In this document: positions 47,296-59,233 of the stretch, piece by piece | Position numbering within the stretch: the stretch's first letter is position 1 | Layout of the letters: each line of letters begins with the position of its first letter | NCBI GenBank assembly: GCA_003952965.2 | Contig: RXIC02000430.1 | Coordinates: 25,831 to 89,830, forward strand | Direction: 5' to 3' | From: Morella rubra | Taxonomy: Eukaryota > Streptophyta > Magnoliopsida > Fagales > Myricaceae | Length of the DNA: 64,000 nucleotides | The notes under the pieces: model-generated | The model's database searches: none | Told to the model about the DNA's origin: nothing | The model's input: only the letters and a program-made list of their open reading frames with translations | Program-made: the position numbers and the translations under genes

Positions 47296-50200
47296 ATGGA
47301 TAAGAGTTGGATGAATGAAACGAATCGATTCGGGAAGAGATATTTAGAAGGGGTAAAACAGTTTATGGTCATGGCAAGTGGATGTGTGGATAGCAAGAAT
47401 GAGATTAGGTGCCCTTGTCGCCGATGTATGAACGTATACTTTCACGAAGTGGGGAAAGTTGAGGATCATTTGATTGTGAATGGGATTGATAAAAGTTATA
47501 CTAAATGGGTCTTACACGGTGAACCATATGGTGAGTTTAGTCATGCCGATGCTGTTGTAGATAATAGCAATGATGATGAAATGAATGATACTTATGAACC
47601 ATCGAGGAAATAGATGAAATGTTGGAGGATATCGGTGCGGGGATGTTCACCGGTACAACATCTGGACATAATAATGATGAACCAATTAGAGGGGAATATG
47701 GGACGAAAGACTTTGATCGGCTATTAGAAGATGCACGACGTCCTCTTTATCCGGGTTGTGAGCGATTTTCAAAGTTAACATTCACAGTATGATTGATGCA
47801 CATAAAGACCCTGCAGAATATGAGTATTGCAACATTTAATATGGTCTTAGAATTGATTAAAGAAGCTCTTCCAGAAGGCGAGACCCTGCCTAAATCGTAT
47901 AGGGAGGCAAGAACATTAAATCGGGGTTTAGGTCTAGATTATATACCCATACATGCATGTGTGAATGATTGTATTTTGTTTTGGAAGGAAACAGAAAAGT
48001 TAGAAGTGTGCCCTGTATGTGGTGAATCTAGGTGGGTTAATAGTTCGACAAAACGGAAGAAAGTTCCTAAGAAAGTTCTGCGTCATTTCCCATTAATACC
48101 AAGATTGCAGAAACTGTTTATTTCAAAGAAGACGGCTGAGGACATGAGATGGCATAGGAAAAAATGGATCGTAGATGAAGACAATCTGAGGCATCCGGCA
48201 GACTCGTTGATGTGGAAAGAGTTTGATAAGGAACATGAATGGTTTGGACGGAAGCTCGCAATGTTCGTCTAGGATTAGCCTCCGATGGATTTAATCCATT
48301 TGGCAATATGAGTACGAGTTATAGCATGTGGCCAGTGGTACTTATGCCATACAATTTGCCTCCTTGGAAGTGCATGAAGGATCCATTTTTTATGATGACG
48401 TTACTTATTCCCGGACCAAGATCTCCAGGAAACGATATTGATGTTTACTTACAACCTTTGGTGGAAGAGTTGAAAATATTATGGGACGAAGGTGTTCGTA
48501 CATTTGATGCATCAACGTCTAGTTATTTTCAAATGCATGCGGCAGTGATGTGGACTATCAATGATTTTTCGGCTTATGGTAATTTATCTGGGTGGAGTAC
48601 AAGGGAAAAATGGCATGTCCAGCGTGTAACCAATCTACTTGTTCTAAATATCTTCGACACGGTAGAAAGATGTGCTACATGGGTCATCGTCGTTATTTAC
48701 CAATGGATCACAGTTGGAGGAAGAATCGAGCAATGTTTGATGGTGAAGAAGAGTATGGGCCAGCACCACGTGAATTGTCAGGTGAAGGATATATTAATGC
48801 AGTTGGCGAGGGTAGGGCCAGTACAGTTTGGTAAAGCTTTGAAGAAGAGAAAACGTACTGAGGAGGACTTGAATTGGACAAAGAAGAGTATATTTTTTGA
48901 GTTACCATACTGGTCATCTTTGAAAGTGCGCCACAATTTAGATGTTATGCACATTGAGAAAAATATATGTGAGAATATTATCGGAACATTGTTGAATATC
49001 GAAGGTAAGACGAAAGATACAGTGAATTCTCAAAAAGATTTAGCTATTATGAAGGTGAAGAGAGATTTACATCTACAACCTTGTGGTCAGTCATATGTTA
49101 TGCCGCATGCGTGTTATACTCTAACAAAGAAAGAGAGGTTGAATTTTGTAATTGGGTGAGAAATGTAAAGTTTCCAGATGGGTATGCTTCTAATATCTCT
49201 CGTTGTGTAAAAGAGAAGGAAGGTAAAATCAGCGGCATGAAAAGTCATGATTGTCACGTATTTCTACAACGCCTGCTTCCGTTGCTATTCGTGGTTATTT
49301 GACCAAAGATGTTCGGGATGCAATAACAGAGTTGTGCCTATTTTTTAGGGATTTATGTTCACGTACATTGAATATGGATGTTTTGAGGCATTTGGATGAA
49401 GATATTGGCATGATCCTGTGTAAGTTGGAGAGAATATTTCCACCATCATTCTTTGATGTCATGGTTCACTTAGCTGTCCACCTTCCTCGTGAAGCTATTC
49501 TCGCTGGTCCAGTACAATGTCGATGGATGTATCCGATGGAGCGATTTCTAGGGAGACTTAAACGTTTTGCACGCAATAAGGCACGCGCAGAGGGTTCAAT
49601 CGCCGAGGCATATGTGGATTACGAGTGTCTGACATTCTGTTCTATGTATCTTGGTGGTGTTGAGACACGTTTTAACAGAGGAGACAGAAATATTGTTGGA
49701 GTTCATGAGCATCTGATACGTGATAAGTTCAGTATTTTTTCACAAGATGTCAGGCCATTAGGAGCTGAAGCAGGGTATGATTTATCGGGAGCAGAGTTCA
49801 AAAAAGCTAGATGGTACGTGTTAAACAATTGCTCGAAGATTGATGCATACCTGAAGTAAGTTCTTAATTATATTTCATATTGACTTGTTTAGTCATAAAT
49901 ATTTCTTTACGTACGTTTTTATTAATTAATGACACTACTATAGTGAGCATACTGACATTCTAAAGCGACAAAGTTCAACGAATGTTGAGAGTCAGAGGAA
50001 GAGTTTCCAGAGTGGTTTAAGAAACGTGTGAATTCTTAACTAACAATACATTTATTCCGTTTATATTTATTTAGATATTTTATTTGTATTATTTGTGGTC
50101 CCAATTAATGATCCTTTCATACTGATGAAGAATCAACTTGGATCATGATTAATATGTTTTACAAACAGATGATTTATATGCATTAGCATGTGGTCCTATG

Positions 50201-50888
50201 AACGTGCTAAAAGATACTCTGGATGTATCGTTGAGGGGTTAGGTACCACACTACTGACCGAGAACAATGTCGTAAAACTCAAAATAGTGTGGTTGTTCCA
50301 GGAGATCACGATGGAATTGATATTGAGTTTTACGGTGTGGTGTTGGATATCTTTGCATTACGATATTTACGAGGGAATGTCGTGTACCTGTTCAAGTGTG
50401 ATTGGTGGGATGTGGAAAACAGAACGTAGGTATACGCAAAGATAGATATTTTACAAGTGTGAACACATCTCGTAAATGGTACCAAAATGATCCATTCATA
50501 CTTTGTAATCAAGCTAATCAAGTGTTTTATTACTTGACACTAATTGGGTGGTCACTGGCGGGTGGTTCAAAAACTTGGTCATAGAAATATTTACGATATT
50601 CAAGTGGTAGACAGTGGTGACAAGGAGATTGAAGAGGCAATACAGGATGAAGCATATCAAGAAAATGAGTCATTTCAGCTCTTTGTAGATTTCGGGAATT
50701 ATGATTTGATCCCATTACATAGAAATGATGTTGAGCCTGAAACTGTAGATGCTTCGACTGAAGTAGCGGAAATAGTTGAAGAAGACGACTTTATAGATGA
50801 TGAAAGTGAGGAGGAAGAAACTACCACTGATGAGGAAGAAAGTTTATCTATTTATACTGCTGATGACACGTCCGCAGATGATATGTAA
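47296..50888 (+). pseudogene. TNP2-like CACTA transposase, multiply disrupted
   Basis: MDKSWMNETNRFGKRYLEGV at 47296 starts the transposase-associated domain (CPCRRCMN). Frame changes follow near 47600, 48240, 48610, 48840, 49150 and 49270, and a TGA interrupts FTV*LMHIKTL at about 47791. The Transposase_21 core is recognisable: CVNDCILFWKETEKLEVCPV, RLGLASDGFNPFGNMSTSY, AAVMWTINDFSAYGNLSGWS, RKMCYMGHRRYLPMDHSWRK, RHNLDVMHIEKNICENIIGT. DUF4218 follows (FPDGYASNISRCV, GPVQCRWMYPMERFLGRLKR, 49150-49860). DUF4216 is around 50295-50530 (FYGVVLDIFALRYL, YLFKCDWWDV, YQNDPFIL). A strongly acidic tail ends at 50888. Decay is heavier than in the 8.1-kb element. Confidence 0.75.
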
Positions 50889-50920
50889 AGATTGCATTTT
50901 AATTTCTCAGGTTTAGTATC

Positions 50921-52478
50921 ATGGCGATTGGTGGAAAACGTCAACGATCCGCTCTTACCGTTTCGTCAAACCATTTGGAGACATCCCAACCTATGCAGTC
51001 TACCCCAGGTACAACGTCACGTGCCCGAGGGTGTCGGCCGAAACACCTATAAGCAGTCCTGGTCTCGCACAGAGTAGTGTGGCCTGTAAGTGCTCTAAAC
51101 ATTATACTACTTTCGGTTATATTGTATTCGACTATGCATTCATTTTCAGGTTTAATCTTCTAACTCACTTGTATTATATTTGTAGCAACTACACCTGCTA
51201 AACGAGGGCGTGGGAAGTCAAGAGGAGTGACTTTTGCCAAAGTGCGAGGAAACGGTAAGATGCCAGTCAGTATCCCCAATGGGCACCGAGGCACAGATGG
51301 TGATGAATCTAGTCGTCTTGCAACATTAATTGGAACTCTAGTTCGAATGCATGCTCCATTTGGTATGCCGACATGGGCAAAGGTTTCAAATTCTATAAAA
51401 GAATATATCAGGGAGCGTGTATTGGTATGTAACTATATTGATTAATTAACTCACCTTCACATATGTTACTAATTTGTTTTTGCGTTCTTTTTACAGGATG
51501 ACTTCGAGCTCAATTATGATCGACAGGAAGATAGAGAAACTGTGAATTCTATAATGAATGCGGCTTTCAAAAATCACAAGGCAAAACTACACAAACATTT
51601 TAAGAAGTTCGGGAGTAAGGATGAAGCACTGGAACATCGACCAGCAGATACGTCTGTAGAAAATTGGATTGCCTGCTGTGAACTATTCTCCCAACCTTCT
51701 TATCAGGTAATTGTTTCATGAAAAGCACGACATTTTCTTAATGATAAACAGATAATAGATGTTATTGCATTTGCAGGAGCGTAGTCGAATTAACACTACA
51801 AATAGAGCGAAATTGAAAGTACATCACACTGGTGGTTCAAGACCATTTGTTTGGCATAGAAAGAAATTGGTAAGTATATTACATAATTATTTTAACATTT
51901 TAATTACATAGATGAACTAAATTTCTTTTCTTTTGACCTATGATTTGTGCAGCAAGACCCCGAGATTGGAACACCAACAGCTGCAGATTTATATAGTAAG
52001 ACGCATAATAAAAAAAATGGCGAAGGGTGGGTGTCTGATGTTGCTAGAGAAAATTATGTAAGTAAATTTTTTCATATTATTTTGAAAGATTAGTCTATTA
52101 TGTTATAGGATCCATAACTTAGTTTTATGATTGTAGGAGAAGATGGTGGAGATCCAATCCCAATCAACTACAGAGTCAGGAGCACCAAAAGACGTTGACA
52201 TTTTTACTCAAGTCCTTGGGAAAGATCTGGCTATGTGAGAGGTTTGGGTCGCTCTGTGAAGCCTATTGCTGCCTCATCCTCTACAATGTCTATACAAAGG
52301 GATCCGGAGCTTGTTCGTGAGTTAGAGGCAGCTAAAGCTACAATAGAAGAGTTGAAGTCAAGGCAGAGCGAGTATGATAACCTAAAAAACCAACAAGTAC
52401 AAATGCAAGAGGCACAGAAGGCAAATTCAAGAGCAGCTTCAACTACTTAAGGCACAATTTGCGCAACGAGACTCGTAG
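50921..52478 (+). pseudogene. TNP1-like (Transposase_24 type) gene
   Basis: Exon 1 starts at 50921 (MAIGGKRQRSALTVSSNHLE) and loses frame near 51030. Further exons are clean: 51186-51424 (PAKRGRGKSRGVTFAKVRGN, ATLIGTLVRMHAPFGMPTW), 51497-51706 (DDFELNYDRQ, LHKHFKKFG), 51777-51869 (ERSRINTTNRAKLKVHHTGG), 51953-52057 (DLYSKTHNKKNGEGWVSDVA) and 52137-52478, each with GT-AG introns. This is the conserved DNA-binding region of plant Ptta/En/Spm transposases. The last exon has two one-base shifts (near 52224 and 52430) and ends in a coiled coil (ELEAAKATIEELKSRQSEYD, then EQLQLLKAQFAQRDS). Only three small indels separate it from an intact gene. Confidence 0.7.
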
Positions 52479-52689
52479 GTAGGATTTCATTGGCAAATTA
52501 TAAGGATTTCATTGAGGGTTGTGATTATTGTTGACAGTTTTTGGTATGCTTCATAGTGTTGGATTATGTTTGAGAATTTTGGAACATTTTCTAGGATTTT
52601 ATCACTTATGTGAACTAGATACACTTGTTTTTTGATATTCAAACTTGTACAACTTTTGTATTTTTTACGTCATTTCACATTTGTGTACT

Positions 52690-52870
52690 AAGATATTTGT
52701 GTTGGTTGAGAGATTTATGGAATATTTGAAGTTTGTATTGGTTGAGAAATTTTAATATTTGAAGTTTTTGTTGGTTGAGAGGTTATGGAATATTTGAAGT
52801 ATGTGTTGGATGAGAGGTTGTTGGGATATTTGAAGTATGTGTTGGTTGAGAGGTTATGGGATATGTGTTT
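52690..52870. repeat. Tandem repeat, about 43-45 base unit
   Basis: Four units on ttggttgagaggttatggaa, then tatttgaagtatgtg, in the 3' region of the TNP1-like gene. Confidence 0.8.
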
Positions 52871-52924
52871 TGGTGTTTGTCAATTGAGAATATCAGGTTT
52901 CATTTAGAGAGTCTGCCAAAAGAT

Positions 52925-53645
52925 AACACGTTCGAACAACTTATCGAACGGGTAACTCGTTCGAACGGGACTCACCTGTTCGAACGGACATTGCTTTTCG
53001 CGACAATATTATTTCGTTGTTAATATGCAAAAACGAAACATACCTTATGTTCGAACAACAAGCACTGTTCAACCAGCACGTCCATTCAAACATCATGAAC
53101 GGTTCGAACGGAACTCCGTTCGAACATCCACATTGGTCGAACGAAACTAATTCATCAGTCACGAAATGAAAATCGTAACTAAAAACCATTCAAACACCTC
53201 AAACGCGTGCGAACAAATATTTGTGACGAAATAAATCCTCGTCGCTGAATATGTCAAATGTAACTGCGACGAGGATATTCGTCACAAAAAATCTCGTTCG
53301 AACAGATAACTACGTTTGAACGAACATTTTGTGACGACCACTTCGTCGCTAAAGGTTATTTTCTTTACGCACTTGCATTACCCTTCAGCGACGAATAGCA
53401 CTTTCAGCGACGAAAATATACTTCATCAGCGGCGCCAAATTTCGTCGCTGAAAGTGCTATTTTCAGCGACGACAATCATTTCGCCGCTGAAGAGGCTTTT
53501 TCTGCGACGAAATCCAAATTCATTGTGGAATACTTTCAGCGACGGCATTATAGCGACGAAGTCGCGACGACCCCGACTCGCCGCTGATAGTCTTTAGCGA
53601 CGAATTTGATACTTTCAGCGTCGAAAAATTTTGCCACTGAAAGTG
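52925..53645. repeat. Right subterminal array of the 10.9-kb CACTA
   Basis: 52930-53310 carries TTCGAA-centred motifs (cgttcgaacggg and variants); 53330-53645 carries cagcgacga / tcgtcgctgaaa motifs. The order mirrors the left end. Confidence 0.75.
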
Positions 53646-53663
53646 AAAACTGTTGTAGTAACT

Positions 53664-54147
53664 CGGCCCTACAAATCAACCTGGGGGCATGTGTCAGGAT
53701 CCCACCCAACACACCTCAGTTTAAGTCAAGGGCGGTGTTGGGGCTCGAACTTGGGACATAGGAGAACCCAATAACAACCTCAAACTTGTCTCTACATGGT
53801 GTGATCCATGCACGCTTTCATCGCGACAAATGTATATACCTAACATGCATTTATTGGAGTACACTATTTAAGGTAATTGGAAAATATATATATTCTCTTT
53901 TTCTTTTTTCTTTTTCCTAAAGGACAATATATATATTCGCCAGTACTTTTTGAAAAATAACAAAGTCTTCTAGATAACTTGGTCACTGGTACTCTGCTTC
54001 ATCCGCGTCGTCAGTATATACGTCAGCCACAAATTCGTCATCATCTGAAAGTGATGTATCACGAGGGGATCGCAGTTGGAACAATCTCGATGAATTCGTA
54101 CAAAAAAAAAAAACTCCTTGATCAGGCTTGAGGGGCCGGAAAGGCTC
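53664..54147. other. Short repeat flank and upstream region of chitinase copy 3
   Basis: 53664-53770 (with ggggctcgaacttgggac) continues the short repeat begun at 42717. From 53772 the sequence matches the upstream flank of chitinase 1 (556-930). A weakened TATA box, TATATG, is at 54148. No gene is seen. Confidence 0.55.
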
Positions 54148-54252
54148 TATATGTGGGTACACTATCTCTTCGTATGGCTCCAAGCTACCGAGGGATATCT
54201 CACAGCTTGCAAGCAATAGTTCACTGCCTCAGCCCTGATCAGCTTCCCCACA

Positions 54253-55347
54253 ATGACGATTCCCTTCGTAAAAGCCGGATACGGGTCTTCGACCAGTCAT
54301 AGCATAGAATCCAGCCACTTTACCCATCTTTTTTGTGCCTTTGCGGAGCTCAACGCCGAGACCTTTGAAGTTAGCTTTCCTACTCCAACCATGCTTGACT
54401 TCAAAACCTTCACCCAAACCGTGCAACGAAGAAACCCCGAAGTTAGGACCCTTTTATCCATCGGTGGACCCGTCTCTAATCCTTCAATCTCAATGGCCAG
54501 CCAGGCAGGGGGCGTAAAATATTCAAAAACTCCTCCACAAAGCTTGCCAGAACTAACAACTTTCATGGCCTTGACCTCAGCTGGCTGTACCCCTCCGCGG
54601 AAGACGAAAGTCGCCACCTCGGCGAACTCCTCAAGGAATGGCACGATGCCATTGTCGATGAAGCCAAAGGCATTGGCAAACCTCAGTTGCTCCGAACAGC
54701 GCAGGTCTTTTACTCGCCAAGGCGTTATTCGTATCCGGACGCTCCTATTATTTCTCATAGCTTGGACTGGGTAAATGTACTGGCCTATGACTTCTATTCC
54801 CTCAGTAACTCGCCGACTCAGACTGGAGAACATTCTGCCCTGCGCAGTAAAGGAGAGCAACCGAGCGTGGAGACTGGCATCAATGCTTTGATAGAATCAG
54901 GAGTGGACAAGACAAAACTAGTCCTGGGCCTTCCGTTTTATGGGTGCGCATGGTTGCTGGCAGATAAGAATATTAACGAAATCTCTTCACCAGCAAAAGG
55001 AGCACCTCCTTCCTACCCAACTGGGACCATAGGTTATAACCAAATCAAGAATTTCATAGCCCGCGATCAACATACAAAAGTAAAATTCGATACTGTTACT
55101 GAGACACACTATTGCTATGACCATACAATTTGGATTAGTTATGATGATACGAAAAGTATCATTAAGAAGGTTGAATATGCCAACGAAAAGGAGCTACATG
55201 GTTACTTTGCATGGCATGTGGGCTACGACAGCAATTGGATTCCCTTATCACCATTTCTTAATATTTTAGGTTTCTGACCTACACGAATCCTCTACTTTCT
55301 AACATTTTATTTCTTCCTGCTGTGCAGCTGCTCGTGGAGGAGTGTAG
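54253..55347 (+). pseudogene. Class V chitinase-like gene copy 3, pseudogene
   Basis: Nearly identical to copy 1 and clearly a recent duplicate. Changes relative to copy 1: a 12-base loss near 54300 removing the QFAVG region, a 6-base in-frame loss at about 54488, and loss of one G from a G-run at about 54508 that shifts the frame at MASQAGG. The original frame then ends at 54774. The downstream part remains open in the correct frame (54687-55277: VNVLAYDFYS, GLPFYGCAWLLADKN, GYFAWHVGYDSNWI). A 30-base deletion near 55242 removes the splice donor that copy 1 uses, although the acceptor and last exon remnant (55328-55347) persist. The decayed catalytic motif HGLDLSWLYP is still readable out of frame at about 54565. 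No functional product is expected. Confidence 0.8.
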
Positions 55348-55714
55348 AGATTGGAATCCGAATTAAGCTTATTTATGTTATCTGCAATATGGCCAATAAG
55401 TAGATAGTACTGTATATGTACTTCTACGAATGTCGAAGCTTGTGTGGTGTGTTTTCCGCTGTGTTAATGGAGCTTAGCTTGCCTAGCACAATATTGAAAA
55501 CTTGTATTGATGAATCCAATCTTGTGTGTTACTGTTATTATATATATATATATATATATCGATATTAATGATCAAGATAATGTCAAGATATATATATTAA
55601 GGTTGTACGTACGTACTTTCGTCATGTTTCACGTGACATGTGTTGCATGGCTCAGATCAGATCTTTTGCTAAACAACAATGGCCAAAGAAGAAGCAATTT
55701 GAACTGGTTTTATT
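55348..55714. other. 3' flank of chitinase copy 3
   Basis: Matches 2200-2650 with an internal deletion near 55487 and a longer (TA)n run at 55540-55560. No gene is seen. Confidence 0.6.
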
Positions 55715-56199
55715 GAAGGCTTAATTGCATCCAGGCCCTTGAGGTATACGAAGGTTACAAATGAGTCCCTGTGGTAATGTTTTTAACAAATAGACCCCTG
55801 AGGTAGAGTTTAAGTCAAATCGAGGCCCTCTGACCATTTTCCATTATAACGAATAAGAAAGCGTCATTGTCCAATTAAAACATCCACGCAACATCTACGT
55901 TAGGTGTCTGTCTACCCACTGCTTCTGGTTAAAATAAAGAAAAACAACTTAATGATATGACGTCATTCTCCACATTGCAGACACCTACATAGATGTGGCA
56001 TGGACATTTTAATTGGACACTTTTTAATTCGTTATGACGTGAATTTTAAAGCCTTGTTAGCAATGGCCGTTAATAGGGAAATGGATGGAGGGGCCTCGAT
56101 TTGACTTAAACTATACCTCAGGGTTATTTGTTGAAAACGTTACCTCAGGATTCATTTGCAACCTTCATATACCTCAGGGGCTCTGAATGTAATTAAGTC
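55715..56199. mobile_element. Foldback MITE with long terminal inverted repeats
   Basis: The left 135 bases (ggcttaattgcatccagg, then cttgaggtatacgaaggtt) are the inverse of the right 140 bases (accttcatatacctcagg, then gaatgtaattaag). The paralogous sites at 2655 and 15295 lack it (actggttttatttaag), so it inserted after duplication. tttatt on both sides is a possible target duplication. The long inverted repeats suggest a Mutator-type MITE. Confidence 0.7.
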
Positions 56200-56219
56200 T
56201 TTATTTAAATGATATATTC

Positions 56220-56223
<4 letters not shown>

Positions 56224-56259
<36 letters not shown>
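56224..56259. repeat. (TA)n microsatellite
   Basis: About 17 perfect TA units; shorter at the paralogous sites near 2675 and 15310. Confidence 0.9.
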
Positions 56260-56262
<3 letters not shown>

Positions 56263-56596
56263 TACAAGAAGGTAGTATCCACGGTAAGGTAAGGTACTTC
56301 TATTTAATAAATCAAAAAGACTTACTCAATTACCCAAAAAAAAAATAATCAAAATATTGGTATAAAATTAAAATTTTTTATTTTGGTACTCAAACACGAT
56401 GGACGTACGGTTCTAATCACGTGCTTTCAGCTACATGTGATGCCTAGCTGAAACATCACATGCGCTTTTCGCGCGGGCAAGTGGAAGAAAAGAGCTCCTA
56501 ATGTCAAGCGCGTTGGTGCAGGCGTCCACTCTCTGCTGTCTCTTCAGTTCCTCTCCCCTTACTTCGTCCAAGTCCAACCCCGCATAGCGAACTTCT

Positions 56597-59233
56597 ATTG
56601 CAACCTCTATTCGCATCGCAGTCGTCGGCGACATCGTGGGTCTCTCTCTCCCTGGTATTCGTTTTTCGTTCGACTTTAGAAACCCTAGGCCTGTGCGAAA
56701 TTATAATTCTTCTTTTTGTTAATCTAAATGACAATCTGGGGTTTGGTAGCGTGATGATTGGAATCTACAAGAAGATACAAAGGCACTTCAGTTTTTGAAG
56801 GTATTTCCCCTTCTTTTTGTTGCTCTTTTTCAATTTTATGCAGTTTACTTCCGTGATTGCTTCTCTTCTCTTAGATTCGTAATAGTCGCTACACAGAAAA
56901 ATTTGTAGTTTGACTTTGTATTAGAAAACGAAAAAGTTAATATGTATAATGAATGTCGAACTGGCTTCTTAACGTTGAGTAATGGGTTAAAGTCAGTGGC
57001 GGATGGAGGGGGTCCAACCGGGCCCTAGCCCCGGTTGGACCAATTCAAAATGTTGATTTTTTTTTTTTAATGTATCTCCTGTAACAAAGCTGGTCCCCTT
57101 AAAGCCTAGTAGATTAATTTGCAATCAAAGTGATTGATTTCCTTGAAATAAAATCTTATTTTGATGTTAACTCTCTCTTATTTAAGTTTATATACACACA
57201 ATATATGAATACGTGCTGGTTTTAGATTAATATCTCTGGTGTTTCTAAGATCTAAATGTTGCTTTTTGTTATGATGTTATTTGTAAACTGAAAAGTATGC
57301 TTGAGGTAATTAAAATTTTTAAGAGGACATGTTCAATCTTTTGATATTCTATTGGATCCACACTCTGTATATCTTGGAGGTCGAATGTTTGAACATGTCT
57401 TTCTTTTTTATTCACTTGTTAAACAAAAAGTAAAGATCAGAGTTTAAGTGCTCTTCCTTTCAATAACAAGAGAGGGGACAAGTTGCATAGGCTAAGCAGC
57501 TCTGTTCTAAGATTTGTACATAGTTAACATTAATAATACAAACTAATTGTTGTATCTTTTCAGATAACTTTGCCTACCAACATAAAGCACATTATTACCC
57601 AAAAACATATAACGCCATTATCATTGTGCCTTTACCACAATTCAGTTGGGTTGGCTGACCAAATAAACTATTTGTCATGTGGGAAACTCACTTTTCTGTC
57701 ATGGCTTATTTTCATATCAGCTCCCTCATTATTTGTAATACTAAATGAATTTAATTTTAGTTCTTAATTTTCAATATTTTAATTCTACAACATTTTTTTA
57801 CATTATGTAGTAAAAAAAAATTTTCCGTCATTTTCTCTTAGATTTATTCCTGATTCTGCCACTGGTTAAAGTTCCTAGCTTGGTTAGTATGCTAATGGAA
57901 CCCAACGAAGAACTCATTCACTGAACACGAACTATGTGACCATGGTAAAAAAATGTTAAATATTTAAGGTGAAACTGCGATGAGTGATAAATTAAGAATC
58001 TTTTGGTCTTCAACTCATATCACTATGGTTACATACTGGCATGAACAACTCACTGTGTAGACCAAGTTTAATCAATGTTTTTCTCTGGGCTAATCCACTA
58101 TTTGTTTCCATGGGAAAGTAGTAGATTACGGTAACTTCAAATAAACCCGAAGATGAAGTGTTTTGAGAGAAAGGTTGCTTTATGTATATCGTTGAATGAA
58201 CCACTAGAAGCAAACAGCCCAAAACAAAGAGCAGTCCAAATCTGGGGTTCTTTCTTTGTAACTGGCTAATTGTTTTGGGCTCACTTTTTCTTCTTAATGT
58301 CTTTGTTTAACTTGGTTTAGGAAAGAATTATTGTTTTATCTTAACCAATACGGTTTACGGTGAAATGCAGCCGGATTTGGTGCTGTTTACAGGCAAGTTC
58401 TATCCCCCCTGCTGTTTACCTACTGGTTTTTGTATGGTGGCTTGCATCTCTTTAAGTTAGCTGAAGTGGTTACCTCAGTGGTCTGCAAATAGATTTCAAT
58501 CTGAGTTTTTATTTTTGTGAAAGAGGGGCCAATTTGAGACACCTACGATCCTGAAACTTCTGTACGTCTGACAAACTCTGAAATTTTGCATAGTTAATGT
58601 GCTTATGCATGCCAGCTCTGCACCTTGTATTTCTATCTGGGCAAGTTACTCCGTAAGATCTGCCATTGTTTACTGATTTAATTACTAAACCTTTATTACT
58701 TCTTCTGTGCTCTGTTTCTGGCTACTAGTCCCTGTATTTATTCAGGCGATTTTGGCAATGAGAATGTTGAACTCGTCCAAAGTGTTGCAAATCTTGAATT
58801 TACTAAAGCAGTTATTTTAGGAAACCATGATACCTGGTTTACTCCACAGTTCTCCAGCAAGTAAGCTTATTTTCTATTTACCTGCATTCACAAAATTTCT
58901 TCTTCGATAGACTTAGCTAGAAGAATACTTCCGTGATCAATTTCGTGCTCACTAGACAGCTTCTTCTACTTTTACAATCCTGTAAATATACTGGCTTCTC
59001 TGTGTTCTTGCTCCTATTTCTAAAGGAACAAAAACGAGTTCTCTTATTTGATGCAATTGTACGCCATTCAAGCTGCTCTCTCTCTCTCTCTCTGTCTGCC
59101 ACAACTTCTAGCGGTTTTAGCTATATCTTTTTTTATGATTTAAACTGATTTATGATATGCAGTCCCAAATAATAAGCTTAACTTAGTCCTTGAATATCAG
59201 GAGGAAGGACAGAGTTCAACTTCAGCTTGAATG
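56597..59233 (+). pseudogene. Calcineurin-like metallophosphoesterase pseudogene, copy C
   Basis: Exon 1 (56597-56635) has ATT for the start ATG but keeps IRIAVVGDI. Exon 2 (56750-56800) reads RDDWNLQEDTKALQFLK, so the metal-binding His of GDxH is Arg. Exon 3 (58371-58392) is PDLVLFTG with a GC donor. Exon 4 (58746-58860) keeps DFGNENVELV and GNHD. Exon 5 (59201-59233) reads RKDRVQLQLE and ends in a proper GTGAGA donor, unlike copies A and B where it is fused. Later exons are missing; repeats begin near 59520. An hAT element sits in intron 2. This copy best shows the ancestral exon plan but lacks start codon and C-terminal half. Confidence 0.7.
56994..57864. mobile_element. hAT-type element, 871 bases, non-autonomous
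   Basis: Terminal inverted repeats CAGTGGCGGAT and (inverse of right end) CAGTGGCAGAAT, flanked by a perfect 8-base target duplication GTTAAAGT (56986-56993 and 57865-57872). Paralogous introns at about 16225 and 18555 lack it. No transposase is encoded. Confidence 0.85.

Larger units (their letters stand above)
42758..53660 (+). mobile_element. CACTA transposon, 10.9 kb, with three gene modules
   Basis: The left end is CACTACAAGAGATTGG; the right end reads on the minus strand TACTACAACAG, a one-base change from CACTA. The 3-base target duplication ACT is at 42755-42757 and 53661-53663, which supports the limits despite the changed base. Subterminal regions contain cagcgacga and TTCGAACG motifs at both ends. 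Inside, in the plus direction, lie a Transposase_32-type ORF, a TNP2-like and a TNP1-like gene, all with frame breaks. Confidence 0.88.
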
